A stretch of DNA of 64,000 bases from Fistulifera solaris (Eukaryota > Bacillariophyta > Bacillariophyceae > Naviculales > Stauroneidaceae). Below the pieces are notes generated by a model. That model searched no databases and had not been told where the DNA came from. It saw only the letters and a program-made list of their open reading frames with translations. The position numbers and the translations under genes are program-made. The stretch is taken from positions 64,501 through 128,500 of the forward strand of contig AP026127.1 of NCBI GenBank assembly GCA_030295235.1, read 5' to 3'. Below, one piece after another: positions 10,570 to 21,862 of the stretch (positions are counted from its first letter, which is position 1; every line of letters begins with the position of its first letter).

Positions 10570-13148
10570 GAAGACAAAGATCAAAAGCGCACAACATCAC
10601 TTTTTTTCTTCGTAAATGCTATTAATATTATCAAATGGACCAGACGAAGCTTATGAATAAAATGTTAGCAGGCACCGCAAGTAATTAAAACGATGGGTTT
10701 ATTATGTGCCATTGTAAATGGCGTAGGCTTCGTCGGGTGCCAGCTTTTTTCGACGTCGGCTTTACATTACGGCAAAAGGAAAAGAGAGTGAGATGGCGGC
10801 TTTCCGCATTCTTTTTGTTTCTTTTCTGTACCTTTTCGATGATACAAAACATGTATTATCTTCACTTTCATTTCTGAGATAACAATCAACCATTTTTTTG
10901 TCGCACAAATTTCAAACTTGGAAAATTGTCTCACGCGATGAGACGGATTTCGACCTCCATATTGTGACTTCGCGTGAGAGAAATGCATTAAAAAGAGTCT
11001 TAGACTGGTGTGCTACGAAAATGGGTTACCGCGTGTTTTCTCTGTTGATAGTTTCGTGTACGACAGACGTACTTCATCATCAAGTGGGATGAATCTTGTC
11101 GTAGCTCTGAGTCTACGAACAATGATGCTAGATGCTTGAGTTTCGTGGCAGCACGGGTGAATGCAAATTTGAGGCCAGAAAGTGTGCCGCCATGGATGAA
11201 ACAACACGTGGTGTTCGCCTGTTGTAAAAGAAGAATTGGATGAAGTCTTTTAGCTGTAAATAAGAGAAGAATCTCTTTTAATAGCTTCAATATTCCCTAT
11301 ATTCGGGTGCGCAAGACACAACTTGGCCTAGTAATTGTTAGTTAGGACACCGTACGGCACATGTAACCAAGGTTTTTTAAAAAAAAGAAAGTGATCAGCA
11401 TTAGTTTAGTCCGGGACTGATATCGTTGTTAGTCGTAGAACGTTTTGTCTAAAAGTCAAAAACAACAAAGCCACCGTAACATCTTGAGCGAGAAGCTTTT
11501 TAAAAGCACAAGATATTTTAGTGATGATGGGGTGATTGCACATCGTCGAAGATGTGTAGTCGACATAATCCGTGACTGAAAATTTAGGTGAGTCGGAAAA
11601 TACTCTTGTACACTAACGATTATAGTCCGATTCGAATGATTCCGAAGAACTCGCATCTAACTTGATTCGGGTCAAAACGCCGATATAAACAACACCAACA
11701 CAATACGGTCTCCAGCATGATTATTTGGTTCCAAGCCAAAAAGATATATAGAAATTAGCACATAGGTGTAAAGCGGCTATAAAATCAAGCCGAAAAAGTG
11801 ACAACCTCAGGACCATGATTGTTCGTATCGACTTTAGATAGTCGGCAAGAATTTCAACATATTAAATAACTTAAGAAACAAAGCTGACGCTATCTCCATC
11901 TCGCATATCGATTACGTAGTTGCCGTAGGACAGGGCTAGGACAGAACGAGACGCCGATAGTCATCTCTAGTCCAGAATACGAAAAGAAACGTCCGCTCGG
12001 CTCTCAAGCTGCTTGACCACAAGGCCTGATACGCAACTAGTTTTTTGTTTGCGATAGGAAAGATCTAGCAGTTCTCTATTCTCTCTTCCGTGGAAGCCGG
12101 TTCAGAATTTGAAAAGAGAAAACTAGAGGATGCGATTTATGTTTTCATTGTCTCAGACTACTAAAGCTACGAGGTACTCTTTTGTCTTAGTCTTCTGTGA
12201 CTGTAGCGCTTTCTTGTAGAACGGTTGCAATACAGACCATAAAATTTTGCAGGACGACCTTGTCCGGCAAAAGTCGAAGTTTTTACATTGTTCTCACTAC
12301 CCCTCTTGTAGCTATAGCTTGCGGCTTGGCTACGGTGCTTGGGTATCCGCGATCCGCAATCCACATCCGTCCCTCCATTCAAGTAAACATAACGAACAAA
12401 CATCAAACACATGAACTTACAAGGAGAGAAAGAGCTAAAGGAAACAAAGAGAAACAAGCTGGAAGCGCTAAAGACGGATGTCTAAAAATTTATAAGCTAT
12501 TGCTACATCGGCATCCAAAGCAACGTTGAATTGATAACCGTTGCGGGTGGATACGAAATTGGGACGTGGCGGGGAACGTAGACGTCACCAATCACGGATG
12601 ACTCGCGTTATACTTTACTTGCATTATCCAGGATGCTACCCACGGATTGTGAGTCAGCAGTCAGCAATAATGTTGGTTTGGGTCGAATTCGAACACCTCT
12701 ATCTTCTATCTCTGGGCTCTGGGCCTGTTGGAATAGGCAATCCCAACCTTCAAGAACTTGTAGGGGATCAGACAGCCTTCACAAAATCAAAAATTGTCGA
12801 ACAAGTCGACAGTTTTTATTTTCGCCGTAGAAATGGACCAGCGTTTCTACTTGAAAGAATCCGGAACTAAAAGTCAGAAAATCCTCAAAAATTGGTTTTG
12901 ATACGAAACAAACTATTGTATTCAGCATTTTCTAATGCATCTGACTGAACAATTAGATCTTTTGTTTAAGCCATTATTTTGATCAAAAACTGATGATTTA
13001 CATTAATATACCAAGGGTTAAGGATATGTTTTGAAAAGGTTGTGCAGTTGTGCACGGTCGGAAATGACTCCTTTTTCATAGAGTACAACGTACAACGGTA
13101 TCACTATCACTATCACTTCCGTTTCTACTAGAGAGGGAGTCATCCTAG
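10570..13148. other. Gene-free stretch
   Basis: Only short overlapping ORFs without domains (for example 11000-11290 -, 12167-12457 -, 12197-12529 +). Codon patterns switch and no consistent splice structure links them. I see no supported gene. Confidence 0.35.
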
Positions 13149-13454
13149 TCACAGGTCGAAAGTCGAAAGACGTTCGTTCCGTTGCTTTTCTCGCGGATCG
13201 CTCATCGGCATTCGTCGGCATTCATCGACTTCAAGAGCAGCCTTGGATCTTGGATCTTTGATGAAAGATTCTGGATAATCCGAATCGTGTTTGTGAAGGT
13301 AAAATGGCGCGCCAGCCCTTCGTTCGACGTTTGTGCTTGTAAAGGACCCAGAGTGAAAAATAAAGAATGGAATGGGTATGGCGAGGATCCCTACCAAAAA
13401 TAATGTGAGACCTCCCTTCACTCGGCATGAATTGTTATTGGTGCAATAACGCAT
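13149..13454 (-). CDS. Possible small single-TM protein
   Basis: ATG at 13454 opens a 101-aa frame with one hydrophobic segment (LTLFLVGILAIPIPFFIF) followed by a charged C-terminal half. No family recognised. It lies upstream of nothing obviously related and could be a chance ORF. The main support is the membrane segment placed after a short N-terminus. Confidence 0.22.
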   Translation of the reverse strand: MRYCTNNNSCRVKGGLTLFLVGILAIPIPFFIFHSGSFTSTNVERRAGAPFYLHKHDSDYPESFIKDPRSKAALEVDECRRMPMSDPREKQRNERLSTFDL

Positions 13455-13636
13455 CAATGGATTCAGATATTAAAAAGGATTTCCATTGGTGCTAAAATGA
13501 ATGGGAAGGCCGGGCGAACGACTACAATACACCTCTGTATAAATCGAACAGTCGGCACTAAAAAGTGGATCAATTGTAGCTGGTTAGTTTAAGAAACGTC
13601 ATACAAATATAAACAAAACCTATAACTACTATAAAA

Positions 13637-15209
13637 TCAAATGTCTTCTTCATCGTCACCAAATACTTCCGCCTCTTTCACTTGAATCAAAAGATGGACC
13701 GGATCCAATTTTGCTCCCGCCACCAAATCAAAAAACTGTTGCAGTGTGGTAATTGCCAAATCGCCCTGCGTGAAGGTATGATAGGGCGCTTTGTCAGCTG
13801 TCGAATGGCAAATGATCCATTGCACTTCCATGTCACCCTTGGCCAATTTGGCACTCGTGTCCGCATCAAACTCGTACAAGCCCGCTGTTTGGATGGGCGG
13901 TGCCATTTGCTGTTCCAATGTCAAGGACAAATCATCGAGCATCGGAGTGAAATGCAAATCGACGGATTGCTCTCCGTGAACCGAACTCGTGACCCGGACG
14001 ATGGGAGGATACGATTGCAACTTGCGTTCGTTGCTGGGAGGATAGGCTCCGGTTTGGGGTTGTTTGCCACCAAATTCGGACGCATTCCATGTGGTGGCGT
14101 GCAATCGAGTGGGCAAATCCGACAACTTCGGCCACGTAGATGGATCGTCTTCGTGCAATGTAAATACTTCATAGCACAATTTTCCCGCGTATCCATTGAT
14201 ATTGGTGGACACATGGCCGTCGGTTTGAAAGTTGGCATCCTTCCACACTTCAATCAAATGGGTAAAGTGTTCCAATGTCAACGCATGGTACAATTCACAG
14301 TCTTGTTTCAAAAAACAACGACGGACCAATTCTTCGACGCGCAAGACCGAAGCTTGGGCTCCTCCTTCCTTGAAAGTTTCTCGGAAATTGTTTTGCAGTT
14401 GCGAGAGTGTGGTGGACACGGCCGTCGCCACGGTGGGATCATCGCCCGATACCGTTTTGCGAACGGATGGCTTTTGTTTTTTGCCCCGCAATTTGTGCGC
14501 GTCCGCCGGACCGGCCGTGTGGACTCTCCACACCGTCTGTTTGTGTGTTTGGCCGTTGGTGCCTTCAATTTGTTCGTCTTGTAAAGCGATTTGATCCAAT
14601 TCAATTTCAATCGAAAAGTAAGTCCGGGCGATTCGTTTGAGAACCCCTTCGACCAACGGCACCAACAATGTTCCACGTTGCGAATAGTAATGCACCAAAA
14701 TGGCACCTTCTTCGGCACTCGAATCCGGATCGTCTTCGCTCCAAAAGACCGGTGCTACGAATCCTTTCGGATACGACGCCTGCAAATGATCGTGCAAGGA
14801 ATTCAAGTTGGACAACCAGTCGCGCAGATTGCTTCCGAGACATTCCAACACATTGGAATACCCATTGTCTTGAACATAATCAATAAAGTAGTCACCAAAC
14901 GCGTGCAAGACATCGTCGACACGGATGCCCAAGACTTCGGAGGCCGCGACGACCAATTGCACCGTATCGGCGTCGGGATAGTACTTGTATCGCAAGAATC
15001 CTCCATCCGGAACATCACAATTCGCCTTTTCTTTGATTTGATGCCACGTTTCTGGGGAGGTGAGTCAAAGAAGAAAACGGCATAATGTTGGCAAAGGAAG
15101 TTGAGCCGACCCAGCGAAGGAACCATCAAAAAGGCCACCGATATCGCTTACCTTCCCCAAACTTGCTCACCACCAGACATTCGGTGCAATCGTTGATCCA
15201 ACCAAACAT
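13637..15209 (-). CDS. H-NOX (HNOB) haem-based gas sensor with novel C-terminal region (490 aa)
   Basis: ATG at 15209 starts a 58-nt exon (MFGWINDCTECLVVSKFGE). A 100-nt GT-AG intron at 15052-15151 joins it in frame to ETWHQIKEKANCDVP. The first 185 residues are an H-NOX domain of standard length: proximal haem ligand His106 (SLHDHL; His105 in animal sGC beta) and the haem-propionate motif YxSxR at Tyr141-Ser143-Arg145 (HYYSQRG). H-NOX domains bind haem and sense NO or O2. The following 300 residues (from about Lys190) are not HNOBA, cyclase or kinase and I do not recognise them; they are one continuous frame ending in an acidic tail (VFGDDEEDI). The gene is intact, 4 kb from a cyclase-PDE and 6.7 kb from an HNOBA kinase. 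A cytosolic NO sensor is the likely role; the output domain is unknown. Confidence 0.9.
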
Positions 15210-16086
15210 TGTTGAAACTGTTGGAGATGTTAATGATGGGTTGCACGGCGATGATTGACATACCTTTCGGTGCAAAACATCATCGCGCCGTTTCTTGTTC
15301 GCGTCGCTCGGTCGGAGCTACCCGAAATTCGAAATTAGCAGAATCTAGTTGGAACTTTATCTGTAATGCTGCGGCGTGTGGCGTACGAGTGACGAATACC
15401 TGGCACAGTACGGTGGTCTACTTGTATCCATCCTCAAAAATCGTTGCTTCTTCTTGCAGCATCGATAGTGCATTGACGTCATGACTCATGAGTCGCGGGT
15501 CATGGATCGCGGTTCGTTGCTAAGATAAACAAATAATACGAAGTTCTGCAACGACAACTCCAAACACATATGGTAGACTATAATATACAAAATTCATTGT
15601 GAGGTAATAGTGAATAGTTTTCGCTTTCGTATTTCCGACATGTGTCAAGGGTCTATGCGTCTATGCTTCTAATGCGGATGCATGATGTCGAAGAAACTTG
15701 ATACAGAACACGTTAAGTGGATAATCACTCCTTTCGACTTGCTCGGTGTGCAGTAACAAGTTTGGCAGTCAGCTAACATCCTATTACAGGGAAAGTACCA
15801 TTTACGACTTACAACACCCCGTGGAGTGCAAGCGCGACTATCGGCGACCAGGCGCCCTCCGCCAAGCCTCAAGACAAGTTACTCGTCTTGGGAAGACAAT
15901 GTAGTACCAACAAACCTATGATGCATAGAATGTCTAGCGCAAGGCAAGGAAAAATGAGTAGGACATCAAGTAATGCTTATCAGCTTATTCTGTATTGATA
16001 CTATCATCTGACAAAAAGGAGCCGCAAAATCGAAAGCAATGTCTTGTTGTTTCACTTGATACGGTAAGTAGCCACTCTAAGTATGC
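15210..16086. other. Intergenic, no gene seen
   Basis: The left part is the H-NOX promoter (no clear TATA box). The rest, including a short ORF at 15669-15872 (-), shows no coding features. Confidence 0.35.
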
Positions 16087-17090
16087 CTAATCATATGGAG
16101 GATCTCGATAGCCGCAGGAAAAAAGCTTTTCGCCGTGATTGATTGCCAATTGCGTGATGACAGCAACAGCGGCGAATGCGTCGCCATGTTTTACCAGTTC
16201 CCTCGCCATCTCCCCTGCAAGACACTTCCATTGCTTGAAACGCTTGTTGATTGTCTCTTGTCGGTTACGCACCCTTTGCTGCATGTATTCAGTGTAGGGA
16301 GGGTTTGCGAAACCCGCAGGACATTTTACAAACAAAGGATGGTCGCCGATGTAGCCATCGTCTGCCTCGACTCGCTCACCAGGTTCAAGATGGCTTCGGA
16401 GTGAATTGCGAAAAATGTTGATATCCGGCCAAAGCCCAGCTTCGTACGGACCATTTACCCAAACAATGTCGCCAGTTAAAATACATAATGCCACTTCATA
16501 CCGGAATGCCGACTTCTTGAATTTATGGCTGTAAAACGCTCGACCGTGCTCTGGAATCAGGAAGTCTGTTCCGTCAACTGATATCAAACAATCATTTCCC
16601 TTATCCATCTTGAATCGATTCTCCCAGATTATCTGATGAAGAGAGTCGAAAAAGAGACGCGTTAGATGTTATTATCCGATATGTAGGTGATGATTCTTTT
16701 ACTGCAGCAACTTACCAGGAAAGACTGAAGCGAAGAAATTGCCTCGACAAACTGCCAAGACCACTTTCGAAACGTGTCCTTGTCTACTCCGCCAGCGAGC
16801 GCGCACATGACCTTTTCCGTGCCGTATACTTTCAGGAACATAAGTGCCCACAGCAGATGCTCCTTATTGCTTGTGCTACCAGGCGGTAGGCTTTCCGTTT
16901 TTTTCAACAAATTCCACAGAGAAACACAAACACCAACACTACAACCAAACATTTCACGAAACTCGCCGTCTTCGCTCGAGAACGCTCGCTGTTTCCACGG
17001 GTCACGTCGCCAAATTTCTCTAGCAAGAATCAAGAACGCATCCGGAGAGGCCTCATCTGTTAGTTGTTGAACGTTCGCATTACCGAACAT
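16087..17090 (-). CDS. Harbinger-type DDE transposase-like protein (306 aa, spliced, intact)
   Basis: ATG at 17090; exon 1 (16716-17090), intron 16633-16715 (GTAAGT...CATCAG, 83 nt), exon 2 to the stop at 16087. The joined protein reads SLQSFL-IIWENRFKMDKG without a break. The DDE_Tnp_4/HARBI1 signature is present: first Asp in LISVDGTDF, second in GLWPDINIF followed by ADDGYIG, and the conserved RVRNRQETINKRFKQW block near the C-terminus. Normal role is cut-and-paste transposition with a partner DNA-binding protein. No partner ORF, terminal inverted repeat or target duplication was seen nearby, so it may be a stranded copy or a domesticated nuclease like HARBI1. Unlike the transposase at 53.7 kb it has no frameshift. 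Confidence 0.82.
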
Positions 17091-17877
17091 GATTGCTCTC
17101 AGTAATCACGTATGCGACAAGAAAAATCGTTATCTTGAAATGGAATGAAGAAGTTTATGCTCTTCATCAAAACCCGATCAATTATCAGCTCATCGCAATT
17201 GGGATCGCACAGACGAGGAGGCAAAAACAAAAAAAGATCCGAGACTCTCGTCACTCATCACAGCGTCACAGGTCACAGTCAACACCCTTTCGCATAGCAG
17301 TCGATACATAGCACAATCGTTGATGGTCCCCCATGCGTTTGAAAATTCGAAATTTCAGATTATTCTACTCAAAAATTTAGTTATGAAGGGAAAGCTTTGA
17401 TAACTTAACCTTTAGTGTTTCGATAGATAGAAGGGATACCTCTGAAAATTGAGTGTTAAGTGAACAACTATCGATCTTTTTGTAAAAAAATGAAAAATAA
17501 CCTCTCTCGCCACTCGCCACTCCTAAGCTAACGCCTTACCCACTGTATAAGTACACGACCAAGTCGACTACTTTACTCACTTACAGTACAACGTTGACCG
17601 TTGTTTGTTCTCAAAGTTCAACATGAACCAAGACCGCCGTTGCGTACTCTTCACCGCGAAAAAAGAGACTTAAAGCTGCACGTTTCGGCTTCCAGCTTCC
17701 AGCAAACCGTACAACGTATGAATTATTAGGAGATGCGAAATGAGAGAATGAGATTTTTAGTGGAACCGATATCCGATGCACAAAGAAAAGGAAGAAGGGG
17801 CATATCATTTTAAAGAAACGCTTTCCTTAAAGAATCGTACTCTCTTGCTTGTAAGTTGTAAGGAAATCCAGGTATCT
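17091..17877. other. Intergenic, no gene seen
   Basis: AT-rich, with only short ORFs lacking domain features. It is bounded by the transposase start on the left and a degenerate tandem array on the right. Confidence 0.35.
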
Positions 17878-18172
17878 GCGGCATGCGGCATTACGCATTA
17901 CGCATTACCGCATTACAGCCAATCGCGGCAATAATGCGTTCCTCGGCATTAATGCTTTCTGACGCATTACTGCGATGTGCGGCATTAATGCTTTCTGCGG
18001 CATTAATGCTTTCTGGGGCACATGTGCTTCCTCGTACAAAAGTCTACGCCTTTTTCCGTAGAAGACAGCATTTAGTGCTTTCTGGGGAATATGTGCTTTC
18101 TGCGGAATTAGTGCTTTCTGCGGCACTTGTGCTTTTGGCGACATTAATGCGTTCTTCGGCATAAATGCTTTT
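17878..18172. repeat. Degenerate tandem array of about 18-bp GCGGCATTAATGCTTTCT units
   Basis: At least a dozen units of the type GCGGCATTAATGCTTTCT, with variants (GCACATGTGCTT, GAATTAGTGCTT), broken by a unique piece at about 18034-18070. Each unit holds the palindrome GCATTAATGC. Both strands are open through part of it only because the period is a multiple of three; it is not considered coding. Confidence 0.75.
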
Positions 18173-18873
18173 TTCTTTGAAGATACAGTACTGCTCTAAA
18201 AGTTTTTCCAGTTTTAGTCTCAGTTTTATGTACAGTAGTAATTTTTATTCCGGTAAAATAGGGAGTACTGATTTCTTAAGTGACTCTCGCTACAGTAATG
18301 TGTGTAGTGTGGTTACGATTAATTAACCCCTGTGATTAATCACGGTAAATGATCAAAATTTCTTATTCATCGAAAAACGGAATGCAGTAGTGAATATGCG
18401 ACTTAGAAATCAGAAACGAGACACGGAGTTCTTCTTAGCTGATACTCGAGACTCGAGACTAATTTAACTTTAGTCTGTGCCACATACAGTTGGCGATACT
18501 CAAAAGTAGTGAAAAGCTAAACAAATTCTGAGGCTATTTTAGAGAAAGCACATTTATGGGGTTGAGTGTAGACTAAATTAGCTTGTATCTTGCATCTTGT
18601 ATCGTATTTATTGTGACTTGTGACGATGATTCGTGATTGCTAATCGCCCCTCGATAGCTAAACAGTACATATGATGCTCGTTTTACGTGCATTTTCAAGG
18701 TGGGTGTTCCGTGACCGTGGCTGTCTCCAACCCACTCTCTCTTCAACTAGTGATCAACGAAGAACATCTCGCCCATCTTGCCTCTTGCAACCGCAACATT
18801 CAAAGTAATCACACTTTTGACGCAATTGCCAAAGTTTCACTTTTCAAATCCATCACAATAGACAAAAAGGTAC

Positions 18874-19308
18874 ATGAAATGGGATCAAGCACGCAAAATG
18901 GGAAATGAAGCAGAGGAATCCGTAGAATCCTACGACAGGGCTACGAAGTCGACAATCAATGCTTTCGTAGAGTTTTCAAGCTCAGACGATCACAATTTTG
19001 CGCTGCATGATGGCACGCTGGGGCAATCCTGACAACGCAAAACTTCGCGTCTTGTTTGAGCAAGGGCTTCGAAACGGTGGCGCTGATCCAGGAGACCTGA
19101 GTCAGCCTGCAATCGAACGCGTTCGGTTTCGCCATTGGAAAGATCGAGACTACCACGCTTTCGCGCAGATTTACCGGAAAAAGGCTCGCGCTTACCTTGC
19201 GAACGGAACCTTGGTGGGAGCCCGACGAGGTAATTTAAGGTTGCGCAGCTGCAATTGTGCTTCGCGTACTTCACTAACCCTTTGATGCCTTTGTTTGTAC
19301 CAAGGCGG

Positions 19309-19341
<33 letters not shown>

Positions 19342-20290
19342 TCCAGACGTTGAAGAGAACCAGCCACCGAACCCGGAACAGATTCCGCCGCCGAACCCTG
19401 AGCCTCCCCGTCCCCGCGGCCCCGAGAACGGAGACGAGGACGCTGGTGAACAAGAGGAAGAAGGAGAAGAAGAAGAGACTCCTGACGATTTTGAAGAGTT
19501 TGACGAAGAAAAAGACGAGACCGGGGCAGGTGATCTCGAACGTAGTTTTTCCGAGTTTGCCTTAGACGAGATGAAAGGTGAAGACGCAGAAGACAGCAAG
19601 CCTGCCGCCAGAGACAAGAGCAATGTTGTTACTTTGTCCGATGGCAGTAGCTACTGTCTTGTTCACCAGTTTCCCTACTTGGCGTACCACTATGTTGAAC
19701 ACTCGGAGCGTTTTGTGCTGATCGACTTTCTCGTCGCTGGACAAGATGAGCAGAACTTCCGTCCCAGAGTCTCCGCCAATGGAAAAGCGCTTGTTTTGAA
19801 CATGCATATTCCCGAGCTCTTCATCGAGGCAGATCGTGTAGATTGGGTCCGAGGTACGGGTATGAGCCATCATGCCGTGGCTGCTTTGCGTGTGCTGGGG
19901 TCGAAGATTGCCGAGCACCAACAGGATGAACAGGTTCTTCAGAGCCAGAAAGGACAGGTTGTCAAGCTTCCGTTTGAGGTAGAACGCGATCCAGTGGAGT
20001 GGAACCTTGTGCGATTGGAAGCCGGGAATCGCGACCCTGTCCACGTCTTTTGTGTGCTTCTCAAAGGTGTCCAGAAGCTTAAGAAGCGGGACAAAAAAGC
20101 AGGCTACGTTCAAGTCGTTTCTCCTCGAAGTCTGATCCCACCTTCTGGAGGATCTTCGCAGCCACCGACTGGTCAAACCCAGCAGCAACCTCCGGAACCT
20201 GAGCGGGGCCCCGGCTTATTTGGAGCCATTTCGGGCTTGCTCACACCTCGTCCTAAGAACCGAGACGAACGCGGTGTTACCTTCTCCTGA
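18874..20290 (+). CDS. Unknown acidic, alanine/proline-rich protein, one frameshift near the N-terminus
   Basis: ATG at 18874 (in frame with a second at 18898) gives YDRATKSTINAFVEF and SSSDDHNFALHDGTL, then the frame runs to TGA. Conserved-looking protein resumes in another frame from about 19010 (ARWGNPDNAKLRVLFEQGL, FRHWKDRDYHAFAQIY). The switch falls inside GGCACGCTGGGG, as if one of two tandem GCACGCTG units were lost. A 75-nt intron (19230-19304, GTAATT...CCAAG) leads into an Ala tract, a Pro/Glu-rich linker, then a folded-looking domain of about 190 aa (ending VQVVSPRSL) and a Pro/Gln tail. No family recognised. The opening resembles proteins with a short W-N-P-containing DNA-binding-like module, but this is inference. 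It has no signal peptide and is likely soluble. Confidence 0.55.
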
Positions 20291-21298
20291 GCTTCCAGCG
20301 ATGTATCTGCATATCTATACATAATTACGTAGGAATTTCATGTTGGTGAATGCTTTAGCTTCGTACTATGTCTGTTTGTGTCTAGTGCCGAGTCATTTCA
20401 AAAGATATGATGCTTGTTGGTTGTTGGTTTATTGGCTCCTCTCATCTGATCAAGGAAAATGATTTGCGATATAATTAGGGCGCGAGTGTCGGAAATAGGC
20501 GATCTCTGTACGGGGTAGTGAGGACTAAAACGTTATCAAGTTCTTGGCTCACTTTCGCTATCTGTTTCTCTAAGCTGGTCTTTACGCATTTCTTTGCAGA
20601 GTGTCGTTATTATTGTCGTCCCCGCTGTCACTTGTCACCCATTGAAGTGCCCTGTCGTTTTTAGCGGTACCTGGGAATTTTTTGCTTCTTCCACCTAGTT
20701 CAGTGCCGTTATGACGTCAACGAAACAAAAACATAAAAGTCGGTGGAATCTCTCGGTTTTGCTGATTTCGGGTAGCTCCGTCATCCGACTTGCATTCGCT
20801 CGGACGGTCATTCTCAGAAATCATTCAGTTTCGAGAGTAATTCCAATAGTACAGAGGGTCACGGAGCAGCCGGCGGCCAATAACGCATCGGGAGACGCAA
20901 TAAAGTGGAAATGCCACATGCCACGTGCCAGTACTACTCAAAGCTTTATAAAGGTTTACCAAAAGACAGAACCAAATTATCAATAGTCATCAACTTCGTT
21001 GTAAGTGTAACTGACGAAAAGTAGAGTAGAATGTAGAATTGTGCGTTGTGCCTTGGGCCCAGGTCACGTGTCCTACTACGTAAGCACGTCCAAAATGCGT
21101 ATTAGCTACTCCGGAGTATTAGCTTTCGGCCTTCGGCATTCTTTTGCAAATCACTCTATTTTCTATTTCTCCGATCCTCCTTTGACTGTATGTAGAAGAA
21201 GTATTATGTATAAGATTGACCGGAATGCCGTGTTTTTGACTAAGAATGTACGTGCCCAAAATATAAGCCTCCTACTTTAGTGATAATGTTCAGGAAAC
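20291..21298. other. Intergenic, no gene seen
   Basis: Small ORFs at 20711-20986 and 21041-21280 (+) show no domains, signal peptides or splice structure. Confidence 0.35.
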
Positions 21299-21389
21299 GA
21301 CGTTAAAAGTTAAAAGTTAAAACCCTGCCTCGCCGTAGGCTCTACGTAGAAACTTGTACTGAGAGACTGAGAGGCAGAATATTAACGTC
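21299..21389. mobile_element. Palindromic mini-element, copy 2 (inverted)
   Basis: GACGTTAAAAG at the left and GAGGCAGAATATTAACGTC at the right; the middle (CGCCGTAGGCTCTACGTAG) is the reverse complement of the 54670-54739 copy. The left arm carries an extra repeated AGTTAAA. No target duplication is clear (flanks AAAC and CTTT). Confidence 0.7.
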
Positions 21390-21560
21390 CTTTTTTCCTT
21401 TCCAGTACTCCGTATTTTAATTAAAAATCAAGACCGATGACCAAAACCGGTTTTTTTTTTATTTTAATAAAATATCCCAGAAAGCGTACCAGCAGCCAGC
21501 AGCTTGAAGTTTCCGAAAGGAAAGCGGCATTTCATTATGCCGAACAACGTACGCACGTAC

Positions 21561-21568
21561 TATAAATA
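21561..21568 (+). promoter_or_regulatory. Possible TATA box upstream of the HNOBA kinase
   Basis: TATAAATA, within ACTATAAATAGTACC, 295 bp before the likely kinase ATG. TATA boxes are uncommon in diatoms and a transcription start is not visible, so this is tentative. Confidence 0.3.
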
Positions 21569-21862
21569 GTACCAGTACAACTACGAACGTTTCTCACTTG
21601 CAACTGCAACTTGCAAGGGCCATGCATGGGCCATGGGCCTTCAGAAAAGTACACCTTCAAGGTGGGACCAACGGAAGAACGGAAGTGGACAAGCGACCCT
21701 TCTGCCGGCATAAGAAGATGGACCGACGAAGTCGCTTTGTGACGCTATTTTGTTTGATTTATTGCTTGTTTGTTGTTGTGTTAGCGTTCTCTCTCGAACC
21801 AATCTAAAGTAGACTCCATCACAACAGCAAAGCACAAATCAAAGTGAAAGTAATAGCGTTAC

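Noticed and set aside
10767-11290. Short ORFs on both strands
   Set aside because: Low-information sequence without domains or consistent frame.
12167-12529. Antiparallel ORF pair of about 100 codons
   Set aside because: Neither strand shows family features; likely chance.
13682-14584. 300-codon + strand ORF
   Set aside because: Antisense shadow of the H-NOX gene's C-terminal region.
17883-18164. Ala/Leu/Met-rich ORFs on both strands
   Set aside because: Produced by an 18-bp tandem repeat whose period is a multiple of three.
21598-21807. ORF with a C-terminal hydrophobic segment downstream of a TATA-like box
   Set aside because: The hydrophobic end suggests a membrane tail, but no homology or second support; more likely kinase 5' UTR.
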